DNA from: an uncultured Blautia sp.
GTDB lineage: Bacteria > Bacillota > Clostridia > Lachnospirales > Lachnospiraceae
DNA: 7,274 nucleotides
Direction: 5' to 3'
Assembly: GCA_900551465.1 (NCBI GenBank)
Contig: URWL01000088.1
Coordinates: 1 to 7,274, forward strand
Both the position numbers and the translations under genes were made by a program. Positions 1 to 6,068 of the stretch are shown piece after piece. The notes below the pieces were generated by a model, which was not told the DNA's origin, did no database searches, and was given only the letters and a program-made list of their open reading frames with translations. The stretch's first letter is position 1, and every line of letters starts with the position of its first letter.

Positions 1-19
1 GCAAGTGGTAAAAACAAAA

Positions 20-49
20 TTACGAAAATCAGGGTATTTGTGATATACT
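20..49 (+). promoter_or_regulatory. Putative promoter of yccF (extended -10, weak -35)
   Basis: A TATACT -10 box lies at 44-49, preceded by TGA at 41-43, which makes it an extended -10. The best -35 candidate is TTACGA at 20-25 with an 18-bp spacer, and it matches the consensus poorly. Transcription would start near 56 and leave a leader of about 73 nt before the ATG at 129. No riboswitch or attenuator fold is recognised in that leader. The first 20 bases cannot be assigned to a gene. Confidence 0.4.
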
Positions 50-128
50 TAGAACAATAAAATTTTGCTGTATTTAATTCTTCAGCATATGTATACGAAA
101 TAAAGAGATCAATTTCAGGAGGAAAAAT

Positions 129-488
129 ATGGGTTGTCTTGGTAATTTACTGTGGTTTATATTTGGAGGTGCAATCAGTGCCCTGAGCTGGTGTGTGGCA
201 GGCTGTCTGTGGTGCATCACAGTGGTAGGTATTCCCATCGGGATGCAGTGCTTTAAATTTGCTTCTCTCAGCTGTTTTCCCTTTGGAAAAGAGGTACGCT
301 ATGGTGGAGGGGCGGTGTCTCTTCTGGTAAATATCATCTGGCTGGCAGTGTCTGGTCTTCCCCTTGCCCTTGAACATGCAGTTCTTGGAATGCTTTTATG
401 TGTGACGGTGATCGGAATTCCCTTTGGGCTGCAGCAGTTTAAGCTTGCCAAACTGGCTCTGATGCCTTTTGGAGCGGAAGTATATTAA
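129..488 (+). CDS. yccF: YccF domain-containing inner membrane protein
   Basis: This is a small, very hydrophobic protein of 119 aa that fits the YccF (DUF307) family, whose molecular function is unknown. It consists of two tandem copies of one unit. Copy 1 spans about residues 4-56 and copy 2 about 63-118. Each has a hydrophobic hairpin, then a C-x-TV-[VI]-GIP-[IF]-G-x-Q-x-FK-x-A segment (GIPIG at 34-38, GIPFG at 96-100), and ends in PFG-x-EV (51-56 and 113-118). About four membrane segments are predicted, with no signal peptide beyond the first helix. The start is supported by AGGAGG at 117-122, six bases before the ATG. The gene appears monocistronic: its own promoter candidate lies upstream and a strong hairpin follows the stop. 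It converges on the capA-like gene, which suggests no functional link. The family call is firm; the role is unknown. Confidence 0.9.
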   Translation: MGCLGNLLWFIFGGAISALSWCVAGCLWCITVVGIPIGMQCFKFASLSCFPFGKEVRYGGGAVSLLVNIIWLAVSGLPLALEHAVLGMLLCVTVIGIPFGLQQFKLAKLALMPFGAEVY

Positions 489-553
489 AAAACGCGGTAT
501 CTGCAGGATTTGGAAAAACATGTTTTCCACGCTTACAGATACCGCATTTTTTT
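487..553. terminator. Bidirectional intrinsic terminator between yccF and the capA-like gene
   Basis: A perfect 10-bp stem pairs GCGGTATCTG (494-503) with CAGATACCGC (536-545). The 32-nt apical region holds a second hairpin, TGGAAAA (511-517) with TTTTCCA (523-529), so the fold is nested. On the + strand the stem is followed by a T run at 547-553. On the - strand it is followed by six T residues, seen as A at 487-492. It can therefore end transcription from both sides. The yccF stop (486-488) and the capA-like stop (552-554) both overlap the tails. Confidence 0.9.
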
Positions 554-1937
554 ATGATTTATCGAAAGTGTCCTCATCGCTTTCGGCGGAGTTCTCCTCG
601 TTTGCAGAAGAATCTATTTCTTCTGTACTGGCCGGAGTGATCCAGGTACTTCTTTCTTCGATTTTATTCATGATCCGGTCAGCTTCTTCGCCCTCTGCGG
701 GAGTGGGCTGATAATTGTTGTAATCATAGTCAGAAGAAATGGAGCAGGGGATAATGTTTGTATTATTATCTGAGGCTACTCCGTTTTTGTCTACGGTAAA
801 GGTTTGCTGAAAGATCATGCTGTCCGTATCACTAGGATAGGAATTTCCTCCAAAACAGAAGTTCCCAAGGCTGTATACGATATTTTTTTCTTTATAGGTT
901 TCCATACCCTGGAGAACATGGGGATGATGACCGCAGACCAGATCAGCTCCTTCGTCGATAGCAAGACGTCCAAGAGTTGTCTGGTTGGAATCAGGAATCT
1001 CTTCTTTTTCGTTTCCCCAGTGAAAGATTACAATTGTGATAACCGCTCCCTGTTCTTTGACTTTGGCGATATTCTGTTTCAGCTGTTCTGTCCGTTCCAG
1101 ATGATCCTTCAGTTCATAGATTCCTACAAGGCCGATCTTGACGCCTTTTATTTCTATAACCGCTGTTTCATCGTATCCAAAATGAGTGATTCCCTCTTGA
1201 TCGAGAGCTGCCAGTGTGTCGGCAAATCCCTGTTCGCCGTAATCATGGCTGTGGTTATTTGCCAAAGTTACAGCTTCCACTGAGCCGTCAGAGAGAATGC
1301 TGGAAAATTCTGCAGGAGCTTTAAAGGCAAACTGTTTTTCTTCTCTCTCTTCAGAATCCGTCAGTGTTCCTTCAAAATTGGCAATGGTCAGGTCATCAGC
1401 GGAAAAAATATCTTTTACATTACGGAAAAAATATTCAGAGCCATAGCTTTCATAATAAGCGTTCAGACTGGTATCGTAATCAAAATTTTCATCTGTTCCA
1501 AGGGTGCAGTCTCCTACAACGCTGACGGTAAGGGACACGGGTTCTGCCGGAAGAGCAGAGTTTTCTTGTGGATCAGGCTCTGTATCATCAGAAGAAGTTT
1601 TTTTCTTCTGATCAGAATTTACTGTGTCGGAGTTTTGCGTTCCATCTGTTTGTACAGTTTGCGTGTTTGTAGGTTTTGATTTTTTATCTATACAGCTGCG
1701 AATTGCAAAAGTAAGCAGAATAAGTAAAAGAATCAAACCCATTCCGCCGGCCAGCAGCAGACGCTTCCGGCGCTGACGGTAATAACGGGATTTCTGATAC
1801 ATTTTTCGGCGGCGAGAAGCATTCTTTTTCTGTAAAGCAGGATTTCTGCGGCTGGGAGTCCGGGAAGCTTCGGAAGTGCCTGAAGATTTATGCCGGGAAT
1901 GTTTTCTGGAAGGTTGGTTGGAAGCAGGCTGATTCAT
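552..1937 (-). CDS. CapA-family membrane-anchored protein (PGA_cap metallophosphatase-like domain)
   Basis: This 461-aa protein has three parts. Residues 1-59 are strongly basic and Ser/Arg-rich, and probably cytoplasmic. A single membrane helix spans about 60-79. A hydrophilic Ser/Thr/Asp linker (83-130) leads to an extracytoplasmic domain (about 135-385). That domain shows the CapA/PgsA family motifs: GDCTLG (142-147), NFEG (187-190), NNHSHDYG (227-234), FHWG (305-308), GHHPHVLQG (336-344) and YSLGNF (355-360). The Asp, Asn and His residues resemble metallophosphoesterase metal ligands. The tail (about 435-461) is acidic and unconserved in look. The family takes its name from poly-gamma-glutamate capsule synthesis, but no capB or capC partner is present here, so a capsule role is not supported; a cell-surface hydrolase is an inference. 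The start is supported by AAGGAG at 1945-1950, seven bases upstream, and a promoter lies at 2001-2029. Confidence 0.9.
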   Translation of the reverse strand: MNQPASNQPSRKHSRHKSSGTSEASRTPSRRNPALQKKNASRRRKMYQKSRYYRQRRKRLLLAGGMGLILLLILLTFAIRSCIDKKSKPTNTQTVQTDGTQNSDTVNSDQKKKTSSDDTEPDPQENSALPAEPVSLTVSVVGDCTLGTDENFDYDTSLNAYYESYGSEYFFRNVKDIFSADDLTIANFEGTLTDSEEREEKQFAFKAPAEFSSILSDGSVEAVTLANNHSHDYGEQGFADTLAALDQEGITHFGYDETAVIEIKGVKIGLVGIYELKDHLERTEQLKQNIAKVKEQGAVITIVIFHWGNEKEEIPDSNQTTLGRLAIDEGADLVCGHHPHVLQGMETYKEKNIVYSLGNFCFGGNSYPSDTDSMIFQQTFTVDKNGVASDNNTNIIPCSISSDYDYNNYQPTPAEGEEADRIMNKIEERSTWITPASTEEIDSSANEENSAESDEDTFDKS

Positions 1938-2000
1938 ACGTATACTCCTTGTCTTTTGTAAAGTAGATATAAAAGAGAAATAAAAGTTATATTTATTAAA

Positions 2001-2029
2001 AGTATAGATATTTTTGGAAATTTCGTCAA
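2001..2029 (-). promoter_or_regulatory. Sigma-A promoter of the capA-like gene
   Basis: On the - strand a TTGACG -35 box (2024-2029) and a TATACT -10 box (2001-2006) are separated by exactly 17 bp. Each box differs from consensus at one position. Transcription should start near 1994, giving a leader of about 57 nt before the ATG at 1937. The leader is A/T-rich with no evident fold. Confidence 0.8.
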
Positions 2030-2042
2030 TAGATTTCCTCTT

Positions 2043-2069
2043 TTTACAAAAGGCTTTTTCTGCTATAAT
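2043..2069 (+). promoter_or_regulatory. Extended -10 promoter of nfo
   Basis: A perfect TATAAT (2064-2069) is preceded by TGC (2061-2063), forming an extended -10. TTTACA at 2043-2048 is the likely -35, with a short 15-bp spacer that an extended -10 can tolerate. Transcription should start near 2076. The -35 lies only 13 bp from the -35 of the divergent capA-like promoter. Confidence 0.75.
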
Positions 2070-2111
2070 AAGTATGCTCTGAAGAAACTTTCAGAGATAA
2101 ATACGAAAGAT

Positions 2112-2116
2112 GGAGA
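2112..2116 (+). promoter_or_regulatory. Ribosome binding site that decides the nfo start
   Basis: GGAGA sits eight bases before the ATG at 2125. The earlier in-frame ATG at 2110 overlaps this motif and has only GAAAG directly against it, with no well-spaced Shine-Dalgarno sequence. The site therefore favours the 2125 start and a protein five residues shorter than the longest frame. Confidence 0.65.
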
Positions 2117-2124
2117 AAAAAGAA

Positions 2125-2961
2125 ATGTTATATATAGGAAATCATACAACCTCATCCAAGGGATATAAAAAGATGGCGCAGCAGATGATCAAAAACGGAG
2201 GAAATACGTTTGCTTTTTTTACCAGAAATCCCCGTGGGGGAAATGCAAAAGCTATTGATGCAAAAGACGTGGAGGAATTTCTGCAGCTGGCAGGAAACCA
2301 TGGATTTGGAAAGATCGTTGCCCATGCGCCTTATACTATGAATTGCTGTGCGGCCAAAGAAGACCTGAGAGATTTTGCCAGAAATACTATGGCAGATGAT
2401 CTGAGACGAATGGAATATACACCGGGAAATTATTATAATTTTCATCCGGGAAGTCATGTAGGGCAGGGGGCAGAAGCTGGAATACAAAAGATTGCGGAGA
2501 TTTTAAATGATGTGCTTACAGAAGAGCAGACGACTACGGTTCTTCTGGAAACCATGGCGGGAAAGGGCTCCGAGGTAGGGAGAAATTTTCAGGAGATCCG
2601 TTCCATTCTTGATCTGGTAGAAAAGGATCACAAAATGGGAGTGTGTCTGGACACCTGTCATGTGTGGGACGGTGGTTATGATATTGTCAATGACCTGGAC
2701 GGGGTGCTGAAAGAATTCGATCAGGTAATCGGTCTTTCGCGTCTGAAGGCAGTCCATCTGAATGACAGCATGAACGGAATGGGAAGCCATAAGGACCGCC
2801 ATGCAAAGATCGGGGAGGGTGAGATCGGTCTGGAGGCTCTGGTACGTGTAATCCGGCATCCGGCTCTTGCAGAGATTCCTTTCATTTTGGAAACACCAAA
2901 TGACGATGCAGGTTGGACCAGAGAAATTTCTGTACTTAGAGAAGCCTTTGAAAAACAATGA
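2125..2961 (+). CDS. nfo: Endonuclease IV (class II AP endonuclease, base excision repair)
   Basis: Endonuclease IV cleaves the DNA backbone 5' of abasic sites and trims blocked 3' ends, using a trinuclear zinc centre in a TIM barrel. From the 2125 start the protein is 278 aa, a usual length for the family, and begins MLYIGNHTT, matching the family's typical M-x-YIG-x-H start. All nine expected metal ligands can be placed: His67 (AHAPY), His107 (FHPGSH), Glu142 (LLETMAG), Asp176 and His179 (LDTCH), His211 (VHLND), Asp224 and His226 (DRH), and Glu256 (ILET). The signature stretches FHPGSH, LDTCH and GEGEIG are intact, so the enzyme should be active. A longer frame from ATG 2110 would add MEKKE; the ribosome binding site and homology argue against it. 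The gene has its own promoter and a hairpin terminator, so it is probably monocistronic. Confidence 0.95.
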   Translation: MLYIGNHTTSSKGYKKMAQQMIKNGGNTFAFFTRNPRGGNAKAIDAKDVEEFLQLAGNHGFGKIVAHAPYTMNCCAAKEDLRDFARNTMADDLRRMEYTPGNYYNFHPGSHVGQGAEAGIQKIAEILNDVLTEEQTTTVLLETMAGKGSEVGRNFQEIRSILDLVEKDHKMGVCLDTCHVWDGGYDIVNDLDGVLKEFDQVIGLSRLKAVHLNDSMNGMGSHKDRHAKIGEGEIGLEALVRVIRHPALAEIPFILETPNDDAGWTREISVLREAFEKQ

Positions 2962-2977
2962 CAGATAAAATGTGAAA

Positions 2978-3039
2978 TGCTCCGGTGTTCCTTTATGCAG
3001 GGGATTCTATGACCCAGGAACGCCGGAGCATATATTTTT
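2978..3039. terminator. Intrinsic terminator between nfo and ldhA
   Basis: A 15-bp stem pairs 2978-2992 with 3016-3030, with one T-G wobble (2986 with 3022) and a 23-nt loop. On the + strand it is followed by an A/T stretch and TTTTT at 3035-3039, a good end for nfo. On the - strand the following sequence is T-rich but interrupted, so termination of ldhA here is plausible but less certain. The T run overlaps the ldhA stop codon (3038-3040). Confidence 0.88.
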
Positions 3040-4027
3040 AAAGCTTTACTTCATTTTTCAGTATCAGCCCGTCGCGGAATGCAGCAGCATTCTGAAGAGT
3101 TGTTTCCGCAATATTTGTCAGCGCCTCATCAGTAAAAAATCCCTGATGAGAGGTCATGGCTACATTGGGGAAAGACAGAAGTCTCTGGATGGTGGAGCTT
3201 TGAAGAATACGTTCAGACATATCCTCATATACAAGCTCTGATTCCTCTTCATAGACGTCAAGACCTACGGCAAAGAATTTATGATCCCGGATTCCAGCGA
3301 TCAGATCTTCGGTACAGATCAGGCCGCCCCTTGAAGTGTTTACAAGGATCACCCCGTCTTTCATTTTGGCAATAGATTCCTCGTTGATGAGATGATGTGT
3401 TTCCTCTGTAAGAGGGCAGTGAAGACTGATCAGATCGCTTGTGCGGAGAAGCTCATCCAGGGATACATACTCCAGAAAATCCAGCTCTTTATTAGGATAA
3501 AGGTCGTAGGCGATAACACGCATGCCAAATCCCCTACAGATCCTTGCCATTGCAAGACCGATTTTTCCGGTTCCGACGATTCCGGCAGTTTTATGGAACA
3601 AATTGACACCCATAAGCCCGTTCAATGCAAAATTATTTTCCCTGCATTTGATGTATGCTTTGTGGGTGTGGCGGTTGGCAGTAAGAACAAGAGCCATAGC
3701 GTGTTCGGCTACTGCTTCCGGGGAATAGCCGGGAACCCGAAGAACCTTGATCCCGTATTTTTCCGCAGTTTTGAGATCCACATTGTTATATCCGGCACAG
3801 CGCATCAGAATCAGCTTAATGCCCTGAGTATGAAGGCTTTCCATAACAGGAGTACTGATATCTGCATTTACAAAGGCACAGATTCCGTCGTAGCCTCCTG
3901 CAAGTGATGCGGTTTCTTCATAAAGATTGGCTTCGATAAATTTAAATGTGATTCCCGGATATTCCGGGGCAAGCTTATCAAAAAAATGCTGGTCATAGTC
4001 TTTTGTACCGTAAAATAATATTTTCAT
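3038..4027 (-). CDS. ldhA: D-lactate dehydrogenase (D-2-hydroxyacid dehydrogenase family)
   Basis: The enzyme reduces pyruvate to D-lactate with NADH in the cytoplasm, regenerating NAD+ during fermentation. The 329-aa length is normal for this family. It resembles E. coli LdhA along its whole length, including RCAGYNNVDL (76-85), VPGYSPEAVAEHA (98-110) and ISLHCPLT (200-207). The NAD-binding motif GTGKIG is at 152-157, with an acidic residue, Asp175, at the end of the second Rossmann strand, which favours NAD over NADP. The catalytic triad is Arg233 (NTSRGG), Glu262 (DVYEEE) and His294 (SHQ). The start is supported by AAAGGAGG at 4033-4040, five bases upstream, and by a near-consensus promoter. 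The gene is monocistronic, convergent with nfo and divergent from the GNAT gene. A related 2-hydroxyacid substrate cannot be excluded, but the LdhA-like C-terminal region makes lactate the best guess. Confidence 0.92.
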   Translation of the reverse strand: MKILFYGTKDYDQHFFDKLAPEYPGITFKFIEANLYEETASLAGGYDGICAFVNADISTPVMESLHTQGIKLILMRCAGYNNVDLKTAEKYGIKVLRVPGYSPEAVAEHAMALVLTANRHTHKAYIKCRENNFALNGLMGVNLFHKTAGIVGTGKIGLAMARICRGFGMRVIAYDLYPNKELDFLEYVSLDELLRTSDLISLHCPLTEETHHLINEESIAKMKDGVILVNTSRGGLICTEDLIAGIRDHKFFAVGLDVYEEESELVYEDMSERILQSSTIQRLLSFPNVAMTSHQGFFTDEALTNIAETTLQNAAAFRDGLILKNEVKL

Positions 4028-4051
4028 GGCTGCCTCCTTTTCTTTTGGTAT

Positions 4052-4077
4052 ATGTATAAGTTAGTTGAAATATACAT
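4052..4077. repeat. Inverted repeat straddling the ldhA -10 box (possible operator)
   Basis: ATGTATA (4052-4058) and TATACAT (4071-4077) are perfect 7-bp inverted arms around a 12-bp spacer. The right arm overlaps the ldhA -10 box (4069-4074) and the left arm lies just downstream of the expected transcription start. Half-site centres are 19 bp apart. The placement would suit a repressor, but A/T-rich promoter DNA can give such arms by chance. It does not match the Rex consensus. Confidence 0.4.
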
Positions 4078-4097
4078 GGAAAATTCTGGGATGTCAA
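4069..4097 (-). promoter_or_regulatory. Strong sigma-A promoter of ldhA
   Basis: On the - strand a perfect TTGACA -35 (4092-4097) and a TATATT -10 (4069-4074) are separated by 17 bp. This is the best match to the -35 consensus in the window, shared with the tyrA promoter. The start of transcription is expected near 4062, giving a leader of about 35 nt. Confidence 0.85.
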
Positions 4098-4193
4098 GGG
4101 TTATTTTTCTGACAAATACAGGAAAGGATAGGGTTATTTCTGTAATATAAAGCAGCGTAACTATATAAAAACATCAGAAAGAAGGATAGAAAA

Positions 4194-4676
4194 ATGACAG
4201 AGAATATTAAGATCAGAAATTTAATATATAATGATTATGTAATTGTAAATAGAGGCTATCAGACGCTTCACAGTGAACATGTGGAGGGAAGACCGGATAT
4301 TTATAAAGAGATGAAAGATATTTTTTTGGAAGAAGAGTATTCGAAAATGCTGACTGATCCGGATTATATTATGATTGGTGCAGAAGAAGACGGACGACTG
4401 ACGGGCTTTCTGATTGCAAAACGGAAGATAACTCCTGTTAATCCCATGCTTCACAGAAATCGTACATTCTTTGTGGATGCTCTTTTTGTGGAACAGGACT
4501 GCCGCAGAAAAGGAACCGCAAAAAGATTGTATGAATATCTGGTAGCAAAGGCTGAAGAGGAAGAATGTGCCCGGATAGATCTGAAAGTCTGGGGGTTTAA
4601 TAAGGGAGCTCTGGCATTTTACCAAAGTATGGGATTTCAGATACAGTCTTATAATATGGAGAAGAAACTTATATAA
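4194..4676 (+). CDS. GNAT family N-acetyltransferase
   Basis: A 160-aa single-domain GNAT protein, which would transfer an acetyl group from acetyl-CoA to an amine of unknown identity. Motif A runs about 94-116: a beta strand (VDALFVE) is followed by the acetyl-CoA pyrophosphate loop, Arg104-x-x-Gly107-x-Ala109, and the helix after it. Motif B runs about 128-149, with a strand (IDLKVW), Asn136, AFY (141-143) and MGF (146-148), the usual C-terminal GNAT pattern. The N-terminal half (1-60) carries no substrate-specific motif that I recognise. The start is supported by GAAGGA at 4181-4186, seven bases upstream. I see no convincing -35/-10 pair between 4098 and 4180; CTGACA at 4109-4114 lacks a matching -10 and TATATA at 4162-4167 lacks a -35. 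The gene stands alone between ldhA and aroA, so context gives no substrate hint. Confidence 0.88.
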   Translation: MTENIKIRNLIYNDYVIVNRGYQTLHSEHVEGRPDIYKEMKDIFLEEEYSKMLTDPDYIMIGAEEDGRLTGFLIAKRKITPVNPMLHRNRTFFVDALFVEQDCRRKGTAKRLYEYLVAKAEEEECARIDLKVWGFNKGALAFYQSMGFQIQSYNMEKKLI

Positions 4677-4677
4677 G

Positions 4678-4741
4678 AAAAAGGCAGATCCTGTGCGGTA
4701 CCTCCTTAGGGAAGTTCTGAAAAGCACTGTGATCTGCCTTT
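4678..4741. terminator. Intrinsic terminator between the GNAT gene and aroA (better for aroA)
   Basis: AAGGCAGATC (4681-4690) pairs perfectly with GATCTGCCTT (4731-4740), extended by A4680-T4741. Inside, GTGC (4693-4696) can pair with GCAC (4724-4727). On the - strand the stem runs straight into TTTTTC, a good tail for the tyrA-aroA transcript. On the + strand the tail is only TTTGCTTAT, so termination of the GNAT mRNA may be weaker. Confidence 0.82.
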
Positions 4742-4754
4742 GCTTATAAGCATG

Positions 4755-4789
4755 ATTAAAATTATGAATGTTCTGCAGAAAATTTTAAT
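4755..4789. repeat. A/T-rich inverted repeat at the 3' end of aroA
   Basis: ATTAAAATT (4755-4763) and AATTTTAAT (4781-4789) form perfect 9-bp arms around a 17-nt loop that contains the palindrome TTCTGCAGAA (4771-4780). The right arm includes the aroA stop codon (4785-4787). The hairpin is weak because it is all A/T, and it precedes the stronger hairpin at 4678-4741 in the aroA transcript. It could contribute to 3' end processing or be chance. Confidence 0.5.
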
Positions 4790-6059
4790 TTCCGCAGAGA
4801 TACAGGTCTTTATAAAATTCCGGATAGGAAATATCTACGCACTGGGCGTCCTGAATCTCCATTTCTCCCTCGCAGATGGTTCCTGCAACTGCAAAGGACA
4901 TGGCCACTCTGTGGTCAAGATGCGAGTCGATCGCTGCTCCGTGGAGTGGTCTGCCTCCGTGAATGATCATTCCGTCATCAGTTCCTTCAATATCTGCTCC
5001 CATACGCTTCAGATTATCTACCATTACAGCAATTCGGTCTGATTCCTTGACTTTCAGCTCCTGCGCATCCTGGATGATGGTAGTGCCCTGGGCAAATGCG
5101 GCCATTACTGCGATCATGGGGATTTCATCGATCAAAGTAGGAATATCGGCTCCTTGGATGACGGTTCCCTTCAGAGAACTTGTGCGGATCAGGAGATCAG
5201 CAGTAGGTTCTCCCTCAGGATTTTTGTTAAGAAGCGTAATATCCGCACCCATGGACCGGCAGACCTTCAAAATGCCGGCACGGGTAGGATTGATGCCCAC
5301 ATTTTTCAGGAGAATCTCACTGTCTGGAGTGAGAAGCCCTGCTGCTATGAAATAAGCTGCAGAAGAAATATCTCCGGGAACAACAATATCGCGGGCTTCC
5401 AGTACAGGCTCCGGATATATGGCGGCAGAAGTTCCTGTGGAAGAAACCTTTGCACCAAAATAATTCAGCATAATCTCGGTATGATTCCTGGAAAGAAAAG
5501 GTTCTGTTACACTGGTGATGCCGTCTGCATACATTCCCGCAAGAAGAACACAGGATTTTACCTGGGCGGATGCTACGGGAGAGTCATAATGGACTGCATG
5601 AAGCGGCTTTCCGGTAATTATAAGAGGCGCGCAGCCGTTGTTGTTTCTGCTTATAATATCAGCTCCCATGGAAGCCAGAGGAGCCATGATTCTTTTCATA
5701 GGGCGGGTACGGATAGAGGCATCTCCGTCAAGCTCTGAGGAAAAATTCTGACCTGCAAGAATCCCGGAGATCAGTCTTGTTGTGGTGCCGCTGTTGCCGA
5801 CATCCAGGGTACCGGAAGGAGCCTGCAGTCCGTGCAGTCCTTTTCCGTGGACAAGGATCTGATCCTGGTTCCTTTCTATTTCAATTCCCATTTTACGGAA
5901 ACAGGAGATTGTAGAGAGACAGTCAGCCCCTTCCAGAAAATGAGTGATTCTTGTGGTACCTTTTGCAAGAGCACCAAACATTACAGCTCTGTGAGAAATG
6001 GATTTGTCTCCCGGAACTGTAAGAGTTCCTCTCAGTCCGGTCTGTTTTTTTATTTTCAT
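4785..6059 (-). CDS. aroA: 3-phosphoshikimate 1-carboxyvinyltransferase (EPSP synthase), class II-like
   Basis: AroA joins phosphoenolpyruvate and shikimate 3-phosphate to make EPSP, the sixth step of the shikimate pathway. The 424-aa length is normal and the protein looks intact. Key sites visible are GDKS (17-20, Lys19), GNSGTTTR (88-95), RPMKR (119-123), SAQVK (164-168), Asp311 (LIDEIPM), LKVKESDR (335-342) and DHR (382-384). The motifs R-x-H-x-E (RNHTE, 191-195), G-D-K-S, S-A-Q-x-K and N-x-T-R (NPTR, 257-260) match the published class II EPSP synthase signatures; class II enzymes are often less sensitive to glyphosate, which is not shown here. Only nine bases separate it from tyrA. Its ribosome binding site is weak, an AGG at 6068-6070 overlapping the tyrA stop, so translational coupling is likely. 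Confidence 0.96.
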   Translation of the reverse strand: MKIKKQTGLRGTLTVPGDKSISHRAVMFGALAKGTTRITHFLEGADCLSTISCFRKMGIEIERNQDQILVHGKGLHGLQAPSGTLDVGNSGTTTRLISGILAGQNFSSELDGDASIRTRPMKRIMAPLASMGADIISRNNNGCAPLIITGKPLHAVHYDSPVASAQVKSCVLLAGMYADGITSVTEPFLSRNHTEIMLNYFGAKVSSTGTSAAIYPEPVLEARDIVVPGDISSAAYFIAAGLLTPDSEILLKNVGINPTRAGILKVCRSMGADITLLNKNPEGEPTADLLIRTSSLKGTVIQGADIPTLIDEIPMIAVMAAFAQGTTIIQDAQELKVKESDRIAVMVDNLKRMGADIEGTDDGMIIHGGRPLHGAAIDSHLDHRVAMSFAVAGTICEGEMEIQDAQCVDISYPEFYKDLYLCGN

Positions 6060-6068
6060 AATAGATAC

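Noticed and set aside
1..128. 3' end of an upstream gene or a small RNA before yccF
   Set aside because: The sequence is A/T-rich without a long frame, a ribosome binding site other than that of yccF, or a terminator hairpin.
804..1283. Open frame of 159 codons on the + strand inside the capA-like gene
   Set aside because: It lies wholly antisense to a well-supported gene, lacks a good ribosome binding site, and its protein has no recognisable domain.
3392..3907. Open frame of 171 codons on the + strand inside ldhA
   Set aside because: It is antisense to a clear dehydrogenase gene with all catalytic residues; the frame is open by codon-use mirror effects and shows no family features.
4040..4120. 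Rex-type redox repressor site upstream of ldhA
   Set aside because: No sequence close to TTGTTAA-n4-TTAACAA is present; only the unrelated ATGTATA/TATACAT arms are seen.
4221..4727. Open frame of 168 codons on the - strand across the GNAT gene
   Set aside because: The + strand GNAT frame has motifs and a ribosome binding site. The - strand frame runs through the terminator hairpin and resembles no family.
5154..5738. Open frame of 194 codons on the + strand inside aroA
   Set aside because: It is antisense to an intact EPSP synthase and has no initiation signal or domain.
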